A stretch of DNA of 64,000 nucleotides from Chamaecyparis obtusa (GCA_027943335.1 BSBK01001534.1:985001-1049000), one strand, 5' to 3'; counted from the first letter of the stretch, positions 44,800-57,316 are shown. The notes: a model not told the origin generated them from the letters alone. A program made the numbers and translations.

Positions 44800-47103
44800 A
44801 TGCCAGTTACAACTCAGTCTCAATTTGAGCAAGAGAGTCATCCTCCGTTCAATTATACACAGTTACCTTCTCCAACTAGACGTTCCAAAGCACCCATTAG
44901 CAACGACAGTTCTAGTTTTGACCAATCTGAGAAATCTAAGGCTACACCGTGGTACAAAGGAGGTTTCCTCTTTTCCGCGTTCAAGACTCCCAAAAACACA
45001 GACAGTGTCTCACTCACTTTGACTGAACAAGAAAAATTTCAACTCTTGCAAGAACACTTTGAGCGTAAGGATAACCAAGCACACTTAAAAAAATAACGCA
45101 ATCAACAAAGGATGGATGCTGCTAGGTGCATGGCTTATAGAGGGACATTTCATGAGCAACCTGAGACTAGTAATCATGAGCATAGACCTCTTTTTAACAA
45201 TGGCAACAATGGCAACGACACGCCACCAAGATCTCCTCCAAGGCCAACTTTTTCTATGCCTTCTTCACCTCCTAGACCTCCTCCCTCTCAACATGAGGCA
45301 GAGGCTAATGATGAGATTTCTAGTGAGGATCTTATGAGATGTGAACAAGATGTGGATTTCCAACGAATGATGCATAAGCTTTTAGAGCGTAATGGCGATC
45401 AATATTTTCAATATATGACTTCTAGAGGATACAAGCTTCCTCCCGGCTATGATGTCAGACAAATTGTCCAACAAAGAGTACCAACTAAATTGGAAGTCCT
45501 TCAGGAAGAACTACGTCGGACAAATCAACGCCTTACCGAAATGGCAATAGAAAGAGAGCCTCCAAAGGTCTCTTTCATAGAATCAATTTGTGCTCTTCCT
45601 TTTGATAAAATTCTATACATGGTCCCATTTCCTAGGGATATTGAGGTTCCCAAATATGACAAGTATGATGGAAATGGTGATCCCCATGACCATGTGCATC
45701 ACTTTTATGCTCTTAGCATGGACTTTCTTCATGAAGACACATTTCTGCTACGATTATTCCCTCGAAGCTTAAGAGGACAAGCTTTAGAATGGTTTGCAAA
45801 GTTGACACCTCCTTTGAAGACTTTTGATGAGTTGGCTATGCGCTTCACACAACATTATTCTTACAACATCCAACAACCTGTCACTGTGATAGATCTCGGT
45901 AATCTAAGACAACATCAAGGTGAGCCATTTGCAACTTACTTACAACATTGGAGGTCATTGTATTCTTGATATCCTCGTCAGCTACTCGAAAGAGAAAAGA
46001 TTGACATTTTTGTCAACACACTTGTGCCTGAGCTATTTTATGATCTAAGGAAGCAACTGTTCTCCTCTTTCAATGACATGGTTGAAAGTGCATATCAGAT
46101 TGAGGATGTAGCTATAAGAAAAGGGGATATTGTTATTAATAAAGATGCTAAAGGCAATGGTAAAGACAAGAACAAACCTTGGAATAAGAACAAGTATGCT
46201 GTTAATGAATGGGTTGTTGATGCTCCTAAAGTTAAAGAGCCTGCTTTCAATCTTTCCAATGCTATCTATGCAACTAAACAACAAGAAGCTGCCAATGCTC
46301 ATAGTGCTCCTAAACCTCAATATGCAGATAAGCCTAAGAAGTCATTTTGAAAGTGAGTCTATACCAAGTTGGCAGAACCTTACGATGTAATCCTCAAGAC
46401 TTTAGTTGACAATGGATATCTTACGCTTCCTGATAAACCTGGTAACTGGGATCTGATAAATAAGCCTGATTGGTGGAGAGAGGATCATTACTTCCATTAT
46501 CACAAAAATAAGGGACATCCAACAGATAATTGTTTTAGGCTTAAGGATGATATTCAGGATCTTATTGAGAATGATACAATCTCCATTGATGGCTTAACTA
46601 AAAATTCTGATCACACAGCTTTCAAAGATTCTCTACCTAAGCATGATAAGGGGGAAACCTCTCAAACACATAAGAAGAATCATGATGCAAAGATCAATTA
46701 CATGTATCCTTCTAATACGCTTGTGATCAACATGGTAGAGCCCATTGAGAGCGTTCTAATGATGAGGTCTCAAGATGATAATAAAGCCAATCATGGTAAG
46801 CCAAAGTTGATCTTGCAAACACATGATAGTTCATCTTCCCAAAGTGAGACACTGAATGCTGTTACTAGGGGGCAAGCCAAGATTGTCCTTAAAACTGCGC
46901 AAGATCCCAAGCAAGCTTTGCCTTCCAAACAAGTGGCTCCTTCAGCCACCCCTAGCTATGATCTTGTCCAACATTTGCAGAAGACACCAGCACAGATATC
47001 TATCCTTGAGTTGCTTCAGTTATCCTCTTCGCATAGAGAGATTCTTGATGAGGCTCTACGTACAACACGTGTTCCCAATGACATTGATCCGAATCAATTT
47101 TAG
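44800..47103 (+). pseudogene. D gag, one frame with C-to-T type stops
   Basis: The frame starts at ATG 44800 (MPVTTQSQFEQ) and stays in one frame through the gag core (45590-46080: VPKYDKYDGNGDPHDHVHHF, LRGQALEWFAKLTP, LATYL-like). A zinc-knuckle-like CxxH-poor segment follows (HYHKNKGHPTDNCFRLKDDI near 46500), then a long linker to protease. It is interrupted by stops at 45094, 45967, 46348, 46354 and 47101 (first bases, approximate). Most are one step from CGA or CAG, one from CAA, with no frameshift. This Tat/Ogre-like gag would package RNA into particles. Confidence 0.85.
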
Positions 47104-47106
47104 GTT

Positions 47107-48987
47107 ATGGTCAACCACATTTCATCTCCGCTATCTCTCTCCTTTTCTGCAGAAGATGACATATCTATTGCTCACCCTCATAATCTAGCTTTACACATTG
47201 AAATTCTAGTCTACAATACCCGAGTCCGCCGAGTCCTGATAGACAATGGTGCAGGGTTAAATATTGTTTCTTTCAATGTCATACAACAATTGGGTTTGTC
47301 AGAATTCACTGTGGATTCTAAAAAGAAGATTACTATAAAAGCTTACGATGAAGTGGAAAGATCTTCCAAAGGTCTTGTCACGCTGCCTGTCCAAGTGGGC
47401 CCTGTCACGAAAGATATTAGCTTCCAAGTATTGGACATCCCACTCGCATATAACATTCTTTTGGGTCATCCTTGGATCCATGACATGCAGGCTGTTCCTT
47501 CCACTTATCATCAGTGCGTCAAATTTCCATACAATGGCACTGAAGTTGTGATTCCTGGAGACCATACTATTGCTATCAATGCTCTTGCTGCTACTAAAAA
47601 ATTTGTTCCTCATAATGAACCTTTTGTTGATCCTAGTATGTCTCTAGCTGCTGTTGAGAAATCACTTAAGATGATGAGCCTTGGTATGGGTGAATATACA
47701 CTGGGTTCCTTTGCTTCTATACCTGTTTCTCCTAGGTCATATGGGAGACCTTCTGATCACATGAAGCCTTCCACTTCTGCTATGGTGATCTTTGATACTT
47801 TTGTTCCTTCATCCGTTCCTTTAGAAGCAGACAGAGAAGAACAAGCTATTCAAGAGTGGATCTATAGAGAGGATTCTAGAAATACTCCCATACTCAGTAA
47901 TTCAGACACAGATACAGATGAGTCACCACTACACACTATGGTTCAAATGGGAGATGATCTTCCCTCTACTTCACTTCTTTGGGGAGAAAAATGTATATCT
48001 ACTGATGATATGGATGTTGATATGGTTCATTCTTGTAGTAACCATCCTGATGTTGTTGATGGGTCTTGTGTGGGGTCTGATGAGTTTGTTCCTCGTATTG
48101 CCTTAGTGGACCACACTGGTTCTTCTATGACAAGTCTAGATCTAGCTACTTTTGGAGCTTACCCTATAGGCTCAACCTCTCTTGTTACCAGAAATGACAC
48201 CCCTCAAATCAATGCTATTGGACCAGTCACTTCATTTCATCTCGCATCAACACCTGTTACTTCTTCCACCAGTGAACTAGCAACAAAAAAAATTGAATCA
48301 GCAATCAAACATCATAGTCATCAAGTCAAAAGAAAAGAGCAATGTTCGGATGGAAAAAAACACATTGTGGTGGTATCTACACCTAAGAAAAGTAAAAATA
48401 AAAATCTGCTAAAAAATAATGATTCTCAAATAAAAGATGACAAGCTGATTCTCTACCAAAAAATGGTGCACTACTTCAAGCATGATCTCATATCTGTTAC
48501 ACTTCAACCCATTCCTAGAGCTAAGAACAAAGTTGGTAATGCCTTGGTTACTTCAACATCCATCTTACAAATGAAAAAGCATAAATTTCGCTTCAAGTTC
48601 CTGGTGGATGAATTACGCTATCCCGCTCACAAATCTTACAATCCTACCATCTTTTCATATCTTCCACCTCATATTCCTCTTGCAAGTCCACCACGCCATT
48701 CCTTCCGCCATCCCTTACACTTTGCCTTTGTCTTTGGTAACTTGTATAGGAAGGGTCTAGACAGAACTCTCCTTAAGTGTCTAGAAATAGAGGAGTCAGA
48801 AAAGGTGCTAGCTGAAATCCACGATGGCATATGTGGATCACATTCTAACGATCCTCTGCTAGCTCAGACATTGCTCAGGGCTGGTTATTATTGGTCAAAT
48901 TGGTTGAGACCTCCTATTGTCACAGTTGCAGCATTTGGGCCTGGGGCCTATCAGTTCTCTACATCAGAGGAAGTAGATTCTTGATGC
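47107..48987 (+). pseudogene. D protease fused to RNase H and integrase end remnants
   Basis: 625 codons are open. A retropepsin lies at residues about 30-160 (VLIDNGAGLNIVSFNVIQQL with catalytic DNG, NILLGHPWIHDMQAVPS), very like Ogre proteases. A long linker follows. Near 48460 the C-terminal end of the second RNase H appears (PIPRAKNKVGNALVTSTSIL), equivalent to B's PTKKNKATDAMETLASLL. Next comes the start of the integrase zinc domain (LYRKGLDRTLLKCL, GICGSHSNDPLL, AGYYW). This jumps directly to the integrase C-terminus (NWLRPPIVTVAAFGPGAYQ). RT, the RNase H body and the DDE core are deleted, yet the reading frame continues across the joins. Confidence 0.85.
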
Positions 48988-51002
48988 CCATTTCTATCTG
49001 GGGCATCCTTTGTACATATTTTATGATCCTAAAAAAATACCAAAAAAATTTATATATGATGCTGAAAAAAATCCTAAAAAGCATAAAAAGTACTGAAAAA
49101 ATGAGCATCCTAGTGAAAACCTAGTAATAGGCACTTTGATGTCTCACCAAAAAAATAAAAAAATAAAAAAAATTTAAAAAGTGCCTTGGTGAAAACCTGG
49201 AAACAGGCGCCTTGGTAGCAAAAATACAAAAAAATTATAAAAAGTCCTGAAAAAATTGCAATAAATCTATCAAGTGATGAAAACCTAGAAATAGGCACTG
49301 CTTGAGACCCTCTGCACCTATGTCTATCAGTCTTGCGTGGTGCTCATTCGCTCCACTTCTCGCTTTGCCTCTCCTAGCCTGGAATTGACTCTTGTCTTAG
49401 TCTAGGGGGCATACGTTGTTTTAAGCTTATCTCGGGTCTCTTTGTGCATCTGGGTTTCTTAGGCACCTCACAAATGGTGTTTTTCAACACCACCCCAACT
49501 GTGTTTTTCAACACTACCCTAGCGTCGAGTGTTTCTCAACACTTATCAGATATCCTTCCTGCCGTCTTGGATGATGCAATATTTCTCACTGGCAGATGTG
49601 ATACTCAAAGCTTGACTCTATGACCTACACACACGCACTTGACTTGCTGATATTTGTTTGACTTTATTTCTTTGTGTGCTATCTATGATGATTTCTTTGC
49701 TGAGTGTTCTCCCCCTATGATTGTTTTCGATGATGCATAGCTAGAAGACTAAGGGAATGAGAACATGTTTTATTGTTTTTTCTGCTTGTGGGTATATTTT
49801 GTTGGTCCTAACTGTCATGAGCATTTATGCTGGTCTTACTTGACACTATGGACCTACAAGGTATTATCCTTGACTATTTCACAAGTGCATGCTTATAGTC
49901 ATCTTGACTTTCTTGTGTCTCGATGCGAGCATAATCTTGCTATATCAAACTTAGGTAATCTCACTGCACTAGTCATCTTGACCTACATGTCTTTGATGCC
50001 TAGGTGAGATTTCCACATTTCTATCTGATATAGATCATATTCAGATCCACATAGTTATGCTAGTGTGTATTGTATGATCTTGCGATGCTACCAATAACGC
50101 TCGATGATGATTATTAGATGTCTATTGGTTTTGTAACCTTGCAAGTAAACCACTTTTCATGTAGCTTGCATTGTTAGGTTCATGTTAGATTAGTTTTGCA
50201 TCTTGCATATGGAGAGAGCTCTCCTTTCATCTTTCATGGACTTGTTAATCAACTATGCTCACCTTTCGCTTCTTCCTAATCATGTCTTTTGCTTCTTGTC
50301 TTTCATATCACATCATTTTCCTTTCATTTCGGGATCGAAACCGAAATCCGAGTTCCCCTTGATTATTCCCGTCGCCTTTCTCCTTCTTTCACGCAGTTGG
50401 TTGACCTTTTGAGGCCTGATCCTTCAATCTTCGCTGGGGCATTCCTCACCTCTTCATCTCCATCTCTTTCAAACTTCTAATCTTTTATTCACTTTCAATC
50501 TCAAGTTCAAATTCTTCCCCCTCTCCATGGTGTTTTCGGGTTGAGGGACCGCTTGGTTCGTGCCCCATGTCCCATGTGTGGGGCATACCTTCACTACTTG
50601 ATGGTTGTTCTATTCTCTTCAGCTTCGATTATGATTTCTAGTGATTTGATCATGTCTCTCTTGCTTCTGCATTCCCTCTACCCGGATTTCGCTTTTGATC
50701 CCGAGGGGGCAGACACATCATATCTTATTGGTTATCTCTTTCCTAAGTGTTCAGTACTGTCGCTACCAGGCTGACCATGTAGGATTTTCTATCTCTCTGC
50801 ACTTCATTCTTTGGAGTCAGATCGCTATTTGCTTGCCTTCTTGGCTATCTCTTGCTTTCTTGGCTGATCTGAGTTGCTTTGTGATCCCAAATCGATCTCA
50901 CATTTCAACTTCATTCTTTGACTACATGTGTTCCCAAATTGATCTCACATTTCAACTTCATTCTTTGACTACATGTGTTCCCAGATCGATCACACATTAG
51001 TC
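48988..51002 (+). other. 3' region of D, non-coding, with conserved motifs and a 47-bp tandem repeat
   Basis: Three copies of a GTGAAAACCTAGnAATAGGC(A/G)C motif lie at 49113-49140, 49189-49216 and 49278-49303, separated by A-rich sequence, and recur after B pol. The rest has short incidental frames only (49765-50007, 50203-50480, 50541-51000). A 47-bp unit is repeated 2.4 times at 50885-50998, just before the polypurine tract. No additional ORF comparable to that of A or B is present. Confidence 0.55.
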
Positions 51003-51015
51003 AAAGAGGGGCAAA
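51003..51015 (+). other. Polypurine tract of D
   Basis: AAAGAGGGGCAAA directly before the TG of the 3' LTR, the expected plus-strand primer. Confidence 0.85.
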
Positions 51016-51952
51016 TGTATACACCTAAAAATGGTCACCTAGACTATTAGCCCCCATTTGCTAAATCATCAATTGTTTATTCTTGATCAAATCCTAGTTC
51101 TATCATTTATTTGATTATTTTCTATGGGCTAACCATCTTATCCTAAGTCTTTATTTATTAAAAAGAATATTCCCTCCCCTTTTAATAAATAAAAAGCCCC
51201 CACTTTTCCTCTTATCCTAAGTTGCACAAATAAAGCATTATTCTTATTTTATAAAAAGGGAAAAAGCACTTTTTGTCTCATATGGACACAAAAGTCAACT
51301 CTTATTTTCTCATTGGAGGATATTTTTGCACATGGATTGCTCCTCTTTCAAGCTCCACCGTTGATTAAATCTTTTGCCTCTTAATCTCCATGGTCCATTC
51401 CTCCTCATTTCCTTTAAAAGAAGAGCTCTCTTCTTCATTTCTAGGGCCCCAACTTTTTATGCTAACTTTATGCTGCAGGTTTTCTAGGTCACTTTGGAGC
51501 TTTTGAAGATTTGGAGCATTCTTAGCATCTACATCTCATTCTTGCATTCTACATCTCATTCTTGCATTCTTAGCTTAGCTTCATATTTATGCTTTCTTAG
51601 ATTAGTTTCATTTCTATGCTCTAGATTAGCTCACATAGATTAATTAGCTTGGGTTGTAACACTTGCATATTTCCTTTCATAGCTTAGCTTGCATTTCCAT
51701 TTCTAGCATAGCATTGCATTGCATTTTCATTCTTAATTCTTGAGGATATTGGCATTCTTGCCCTTGTCTTCATTGAATCTCTCATTGCATGGTTTACTAG
51801 CAAGGTTATAGGCTAAATAGCTCTAGCTAAGAGCATTCTTAAAAACCCTTGCACTCCATGCCTAGGGAGCTATGGATCGATTTTAGAGGGCTCATTCTTG
51901 AGTTTCTTTGCATGTAATGATCCATAGAAGTGTGACACATTTATAGCACACA
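51016..51952 (+). repeat. 3' LTR of D
   Basis: 937 bp, the near-identical partner of 41569-42505. It ends ...TTTATAGCACACA and is followed by TTATC at 51953-51957. Confidence 0.92.
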
Positions 51953-51957
51953 TTATC

Positions 51958-53259
51958 TATCATGATTAGTGTATAACATTGGTAGAATGTAAAAGGGAGT
52001 ATATTGTGAAGAACGTACAATTCTTAATCTTGCATTCATATATTACTTGAAATATGTTTCAACTATTATGAAAAGATCAAATTGAATAGGCATGCATTGA
52101 GTTGTGTATATTAGAAATGCTTGGTATGAAATAATTAACATTGATTGATATTCTTTGATGTGAGTTTTTATGCTATGAGGAGCATTGTATGGTTATTCAT
52201 GGAATGATGGAATCCATGAAAAATACATATTTTTGACTCTAATAAGATATTACTAACATGTGGGTGATTATATTTGAGACATTGCATGAAATTATTATGA
52301 GGTGATTGAAATAGATGTATTTGTTGATGCATTTGATGATTGACGAGTAGGTCGACATATTTTGATGGAAATAAAATAGAATTATTTGGTTATGAAGCAC
52401 TATTGGTTTTCTTGACAGAATGCTCAACACTTTATTCTTACATGACTTCTTATGATGTATTCTGATTGTTCATGATGAAAGCCATAATTTGTTAGACTAA
52501 TTGATTCGTTGTGTGACTTCTATGATTTTGTTAATGCAATATTAAATGGAAAGAATTAAATGATATACCTGTGTTAGCATCATTTATGTACTATGTATGT
52601 TTATCAGAAAGCTTACCTTTTGATTAGGGTGCTAATGTGGAAGAAGTAAATATGGAAGGGTAGAAAGTTTCACTCTACCTACTAGTAGAAATATGGTGTT
52701 AAAAGATGTTTTGGCCAAAGCTTGTTCGCATAAGTTTTCAAATATATGTTTCCCATGTTCCATCTTCATGCCACATTCGTGAACAATAAAAAGTTTCATG
52801 GCCGCATCAAGGAACCCCCTGCCTTTTTATTTGTTTGGCAGTGCAGGGTTGAGAATTCTGTAAGTAGATAGAATCCCAAGGAAGTGTAAGGCTTTTTGGA
52901 TTGATCAAACAAGCATCCAAGCCACAAGATGAATGATTTGTGGATAGAACAGATAAGCGTTTGGGCCACACTCCTATCTCAAGATGGCCTTGTGCTAGGA
53001 GATAGGGGCGTTTAGGACATATGTCTGATTTCACTTATGTATCTTGTTTCATGATTTACCTATATGGTTATGTTTTGGATGCATTCTTATAGATGTATAA
53101 CATACATGATGTGTTGATTTATATGGTGATGTATTACCATGATGTATTAGGATGCTTATACTTAGATTAAGTACACTTGCATTATATTGATGGAAATGTG
53201 AATGCTTATTCATATTGAGATGTAAGACTTGTAGAACACACACACATAAATTAGAGATG
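51958..53259 (+). other. O interior, second piece, non-coding
   Basis: AT-rich sequence between D and C. Short minus frames (52239-52430, 52807-53034, 53049-53243) have no motifs. It is continuous with 40854-41563 and 57690-58690 after removal of D and C, so it is probably the decayed interior or 3' region of O. Confidence 0.4.
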
Positions 53260-53264
53260 AAATA

Positions 53265-53337
53265 TGTTATATTGTGGTGATTGATCAGGGAGGTACATGT
53301 TGTAACCCTAAAGCGGTAAAATGAGCTTGTATAAAAT
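53265..53337 (+). repeat. 5' LTR remnant of C
   Basis: It begins TGTTATATTGTGGTGATTG and matches the start of the 3' LTR except for a missing 22 bp (flanked there by AGGGA-like repeats) and about three substitutions. It ends right after GTATAAAAT, the likely TATA box, and then joins the gag region, so the rest of the LTR, the primer-binding site and the gag N-terminus are lost. Confidence 0.8.
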
Positions 53338-54157
53338 CCAAGAAACTGTCAACAATGACTGATGAGGATAGGGATATTCTGATATAAAGGCACTTGGTAG
53401 TATTCGATTATGCCTAGCACAATCGGTGGCATTAAATATTACACAAGCAAAGATGATTGAAGATTTGATGCAAACCCTAGCAAAGTTGTATGAAAATCCC
53501 TCCACTTCTAACAAGGTATTTCTCATGAAGGGTTTGTTTAATATGAAGATGATAGAAGGTGGATATGTTACTAATCATTTGAATGGGTTTAATATGGTTA
53601 CCAGTCAATTATCTTCTATAAATGTTATTTTTGATGAAGAAATTAGGGCTCTCTTGATTTTGTGTTCTTTGCCTAAAAGCTGGAATGGCTTGGTAATGGT
53701 TGTCAGTAACTCTTTTTTTGGTTCTAATACCCTAAAATTTGATGATGTTATCAGTGTAATTTTGAGTGAGGAAACTCATAGGAAAAGCTCAGGTGGATCT
53801 ACATCTGGAAGTGTCTTGAACGCACAAAGCAAAGGAAAAATGAATGAGAGAGGAAATAATTCTAGAAATCATGGGAAATCAAGAAGAAAATCAAAGGGAA
53901 AGAGGTTTGAATCTAAAGGACCAAATGATTGTTGGTACTGTGGAAAACCAAGTCATAAGAAGAAAGATTGTTGGTCTCAGAAGAATAAAGAAGGAGACAA
54001 ACAAGAAGGTAACAAGGAGGCAAATGTGGTCAGTAATAAATCTGAAGAGGATGCTTTTCTTCTTTCTTTAGAAAGTGTTGATGATTCATGGGTTTTAGAT
54101 TCAGGGGATTCATTTCATGCTACACCCCATAGAGTTTATTTTCTTGATTATGTCTAA
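53338..54157 (+). pseudogene. C gag and protease start
   Basis: The best frame is open from 53426 (243 codons), with gag-like sequence visible from about 53386 (ALGSIRLCLAQSVALNI). There is a UBN2-type gag core, then a basic linker, a CCHC zinc knuckle (CWYCGKPSHKKKDC, near 53935) and the protease active site WVLDSGDSFHATP near 54088 with its Asp intact. Stops lie upstream of 53386, and the N-terminus is deleted with the LTR. The frame ends at a stop at 54155-54157. Confidence 0.85.
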
Positions 54158-55339
54158 GGAGATTTTGGGCTAATTTATTTGGGAGATAATGAACCTTGTC
54201 AGATTGTTGGAAAGGGGAAAATTAAGATTAAGTTGTAGAATGGGAATCATTGGCTACTACAAGAGGTAAGACATGTTCCAAGGCTGAGTAGGAATTTAAC
54301 TTCAGCAGGACAACTGGGTGATGAGGGTTGCACAGTTACTTTTAATGATAGAAATTGGAATGTTTCAAAAGGTTCCTTAGTAGTAGAAAAAGGTGTGAAA
54401 TTAGACACCTTATATCTTTGTAAAGGTCATACTGTTCTTTCTACTTTAATTTTTTCAAAGAAAAATGAATGTTCAGGAATAGTTGTTGTAGTTGAGCAGG
54501 AAGAACATCAAAAAGTTGCTATATATTCTAACACATCACTTTGGCACAATAGACTTGGGCACATGAGCGAAAAATGTATGAAATTAATTCATTCAAAGAA
54601 AGTTTTACCTGGTCTAAAATGTGTCAATATGGAGTTCTGTGAAAGTTGTGTGTATGGAAAATAAAAGAGAGTTAGTTTTGTGAAGAGTAGGAAGGAAAAG
54701 AAAAATGAGAAATTAGAGCTTGTGCATACAGATGTATGGGGACCAGCTCAGGTATCTTCCCTTGGTGGCTCTCTGTATTACGTTACATTTATAGATGATG
54801 CAATAAGAAAAATATGGATTTATTTCCTTAGACAGAAATCTGATGTATTTCAAACTTTTAAGAAATGGAAATGCTTGGTTGAGAATGAGACTAGAAAAAT
54901 GCTAAAATGTCTTAGATCTGATAATGGTGGTGAGTATTGCAACACAAAATTTGAAGATTATTGTTCTTCTAATAGTATTCATAAGCAAAAATTTGTACCA
55001 AGGACTCCACAAGAAAATGGAGTGGTTGAACGCATGAACATGACAATAATAGAGTGTGCAAGAAGTATGAGGTTGCATGTTGGGCTTCCCTTAAACATGT
55101 GTGTAGAGGTTGTTAATACAACGGTATATTTAATCAATAGAGGTCCCTCTAATCCTTTGGGTTGTGGTATTCCAGAGGAAGCATGGACTGGTAAGAATGT
55201 GAGTTATTCTTTTCTCAAAACCTTTGGTTGTGAAGCATTTGCACATATAGATTCTGAAAATAGAACCAAGCTGGAAGCTAAGTCAAAGAAGTGTGTATTT
55301 GTTGGATATGACATTGATGAATTTGGTTATAGGCTTTGA
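54158..55339 (+). pseudogene. C protease end and integrase
   Basis: It continues in the same frame past stops near 54155, 54236 and 54662. The pre-integrase HHCC motif is LWHNRLGHMSEKCMK...CESCVYGK. The core follows: HTDVWGPAQVSSLGG (first Asp), LRSDNGGEY (second Asp), PQENGVVERMN (Glu). The DDE residues are all present. The C-terminal KTFGCEAFAHI and KCVFVGYD blocks end at a stop at 55337-55339. Confidence 0.88.
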
Positions 55340-56360
55340 GATTTTGAAAATCATAAAATTGTAAGAAGCAGGGATGTCATATTCAATGAAAAAGTGTTGT
55401 ACAAAGATCTGTTGCAGCAACATGAAAAGAAAAGAAAATGATTATGTAGTACTGGATGATACTCCAAAAGATGATGTTCCAGTAGTTCCTTATGCTCTGC
55501 AACAACAACAACAACAATAAATACCACAAACCCCAGTGAATGTTAGACGGCCAACAAGGCTAAGTAGACCTCCAGAAAGTTTTTCTCCCTCTTTGTATTT
55601 TATTTTATTAACAGATGCTGGTGAACCTAAATGTTATAATGAAGTTGAGTAGGTGGATACAAAGATTCAATGGGAGTCTACAATGATAGAGGAAATAGAC
55701 TCCTTGCTGAAAAATCAAACTTGGCATTTATGTAAGTTACCTGCATGTAAAAGGGTTTTATAGAATAAATGGGTTTATAGGCTGAAAGAAGAGGATGGAG
55801 GTAAGAAAAGATTTAAAGCCAAATTAGTCGTAAAAGGATTTGCATAGAAAAAGGGTGTTGATTTTGATGAGATATTTTCTCTAGTTGTTAAAATGACTTC
55901 TATTCATAATGTTTTAAGTATTGTGGCTACTAAAGATTTGCATTTAGAGCACCTTGATGCTAAAATAGCTTTTCTTCATGGTGATTTGGATGAAGAAATA
56001 TATATGGTACAACCACAAGGATTTGAGGTCAAGGGTAAGGAGAATCGAGTGTGCAAATTACAAAAAAGTTTATATGGCTTGAAGCAAACACCTCAGCAAT
56101 GGTATATTAAATTTGACACTTTTATGAATGAGCATGGATACACTCGGTGTCATTCTGACCATTGTGTTTATTTTAAGAGGTTGGATGATGATAGCTACAT
56201 TATTTTATGTTTGTATGTTGATGATATGATTATAGCTGGGTCTAACATGGATCACATTAAGAGGTTGAAACAACAGTTAGCACAATCATTTATTTTGAAG
56301 GATTTGGGGGCAGCAAAACAAATTTTTGGTATGAAAATTTGCAAAGATAGGAAAAATTAG
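55340..56360 (+). pseudogene. C reverse transcriptase
   Basis: A linker with a (CAA) run near 55498 precedes RT, which is recognisable from about 55650 (MIEEIDSLLKNQTWHL) with TAG stops in the first third. It is open from 55893 to 56360: HLDAKIAFLHGDLDEEIYM, KSLYGLKQTPQQWY, and the catalytic LYVDDMIIAGSN near 56210. A frameshift separates it from integrase and another lies before RNase H. Confidence 0.88.
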
Positions 56361-56935
56361 AAACTGACTTTATCTTAGGCTGATTATTTTGAGAAGGTGT
56401 TACAACGTTTCTCTATGGAGAATGCCAAAGCTATCAGCACACCTTTTCCTAGTCATTTGAAATTGACTAAGGAGATGTGTCCTAAGACACCAGAAGAGGA
56501 GGTAAAATATCCAAGGTACCTTATGCTTCAGTTGTAGGGAGCTTAATGTATGCTATGGTATGTACTAGGCCAGATATTACATACGCAGTGGGAGTCGTTA
56601 GCCGGTATATGAGTCACCCTAGGATTGAGCATTGGAATGCAGTCAAATGGATTCTCAGATATTTGAGAGGTACATCCAGTAAGTGTTTACACTTTGGGGG
56701 ATCTACTACTACTATACAAAGCTATGTTGACTCAGATTTGGCAAGAGATATAGATAGCATGCAGAATACTACAGGATATGTATTTACTATTGGTGGGACA
56801 ACAATGAGTTGGATTTCTTGGTTTCAAAAGGTGAATGCTTTATTCACTAAAAAGACAGAGTATGTTGTTGCTACAGAGGCGTCCAAGGAGATGATATGGC
56901 TTCAATTCTTCATGGAAGAATTGGGACATCCATAG
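56361..56935 (+). pseudogene. C RNase H
   Basis: The recognisable order is MYAMVCTRPDITYAVGVVSR, VKWILRYLRGTS, SYVDSDLARDID, TTGYVFTIGG, EASKEMIWLQFFMEELG. The usual TEAEY motif reads KKTEY, so a catalytic Glu seems lost. The stop is at 56933-56935. About 350 bp of non-coding sequence follow before the polypurine tract. Confidence 0.85.
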
Positions 56936-57316
56936 AGGGATAAATATCTATATACAGATAGCTAGAGATAGATAGCTAGAGTGCCATTCATCTTGCAAAG
57001 AATTATTCTTTGCACTCAAAGACAAAACACATACAGTTACAGTACCATTTCATTCAGTCGATTTTGGATGATAGTCAATTAAAGATGGAAAAGATACACA
57101 CAGATGATAATCCAACATATATGTTTACAAAGGTAGTAACAAGGGAGAAGTTGAACTCTTGTTCAGCTTCAGTTGGTCTATTAGACTGAACAGAATAAAG
57201 GAACAACAGAGTCCAGGGTGGTTGGATCCAGTGGGAGCATCATAGGGTAGCAGTTTTGCTATAGGAATAGTGTCCAAGTGGGAGATTGTTATTTTTGCGG
57301 AGTCTGATCAATCCCC

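Larger units (their letters stand above)
41569..51952 (+). mobile_element. Element D: recent non-autonomous Tat/Ogre-like LTR retrotransposon
   Basis: The 937-bp LTRs at both ends differ at about 12 positions by my count and the element has perfect TTATC duplications. A primer-binding site and polypurine tract are in place. The interior encodes gag and protease in one frame, then short remnants of RNase H and of the integrase ends. RT, most of RNase H and the integrase core are absent, so mobility would need pol from another element. Such gag-bearing, pol-deficient derivatives are known in plants (for example the BARE2/Dasheng/TR-GAG kinds). Confidence 0.9.

Noticed and set aside
46045..46320. 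Minus-strand 91-codon frame in D
   Set aside because: It lies antisense inside the gag frame, which has clear family motifs. It is a shadow.
49765..51000. Several plus frames of 60-100 codons downstream of D pol
   Set aside because: No motifs, overlapping one another, partly created by the 47-bp tandem repeat. Not supported as an additional ORF.
55498..55520. CAA microsatellite as a regulatory repeat
   Set aside because: It is a short Gln-coding run in the linker between C integrase and RT, common in copia elements.
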